This document shows positions 32,019-32,045 of a DNA stretch of 32,045 nucleotides, one piece after another. The DNA comes from Bacteroidales bacterium (lineage in GTDB: Bacteria; Bacteroidota; Bacteroidia; Bacteroidales; UBA932). The stretch is from positions 1-32,045 of the forward strand of contig JAKSJK010000018.1 in the NCBI GenBank assembly GCA_024398095.1. The letters run 5' to 3'. Under the pieces are notes generated by a model. That model saw only the letters and a list, made by a program, of their open reading frames with translations, was not told where the DNA came from and searched no databases. Positions within the stretch are counted from its first letter, which is position 1. The number at the start of each line of letters is the position of its first letter. A program made the position numbers and the translations under genes.

Positions 32019-32045
32019 CTACAGTACCTTAACGACCAGCTTCTT
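32019..32045 (-). CDS. Possible C-terminal end of an unknown gene
   Basis: The minus strand at the window edge reads KKLVVKVL and a TAG stop at 32021-32019. The frame is open to the edge and the position 26 nt upstream of the next promoter box fits a gene end, but eight residues cannot identify a product. Confidence 0.3.
   Translation of the reverse strand, partial: KKLVVKVL

Overview
This window comes from a member of the Bacteroidota, most likely an uncultured gut-type Bacteroidales. The evidence is the many promoter boxes of the Bacteroides form TAnnTTTG (TATATTTG, TATCTTTG, TACATTTG), the general lack of Shine-Dalgarno sequences, a 57-residue histone H1-like protein, a PCMD-domain protein, a DUF5723-type protein, a Ser-type sulfatase, and several lipoproteins with Bacteroidetes-like signal peptides. 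Base composition is around 50-53% GC by eye. I see no tRNA, rRNA, CRISPR array, insertion sequence or prophage.

Layout. 1-4.3 kb: the tail of an endonuclease/exonuclease/phosphatase-family gene, a SprT-like metalloprotein, obgE with a PAP2 phosphatase, then (minus strand) an unknown 90-aa gene, dut and murF. 4.3-8.4 kb (minus): rlmN, a patatin/beta-barrel outer-membrane protein and recX in one tight operon that diverges from recA. 8.4-14.5 kb: recA and trpS (plus); a ComEA-like helix-hairpin-helix protein, rsmI and a Pro/Ala-rich protein (minus); tdk and xerD (plus). 14.5-18.0 kb: a divergent pair of lipoprotein peptidases (M49 and clostripain C11). 18.0-19.6 kb: rplY with a structured leader, pth and the histone-like gene. 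19.6-22.3 kb (minus): an M6 metalloprotease and a small lipoprotein. 22.3-26.5 kb (plus): a cell-surface set made of a PCMD protein, a 575-aa lipoprotein and a DUF5723 protein. 26.5-27.2 kb: a small secreted-protein gene bracketed by 25-bp perfect direct repeats. 27.2-32.0 kb (minus): a four-gene operon of a PRTase-fold protein, a CodB-type permease, an AlkZ-related protein and a sulfatase.

How it fits together. Most of the window is core housekeeping: DNA repair and recombination (recA, recX, xerD), thymidylate supply and dUTP clearance (tdk, dut), ribosome function (obgE, rlmN, rsmI, rplY, pth, trpS) and wall synthesis (murF). The accessory part is exported: three secreted peptidases, a sulfatase and a surface lipoprotein/barrel set, which suits an organism feeding on host or dietary protein and sulfated glycans (inference). 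Genes are very tightly packed, with many ATGA, TAATG and TGATG junctions and three convergent pairs separated by 0 to 3 nt.

The strongest candidates for something undescribed are: the 730-bp segment bounded by 25-bp repeats at the 3' end of the DUF5723 gene (26475-27229); the PRTase/permease/AlkZ-like/sulfatase operon with an inverted repeat at its start codon; the twin-hairpin leader of rplY; and a 13-bp palindrome found identically in two intergenic regions (4326 and 16605). Start codons were chosen partly from promoter boxes, which place several transcription starts inside or downstream of the longest possible reading frame. All promoter and operator calls are pattern-based and untested.
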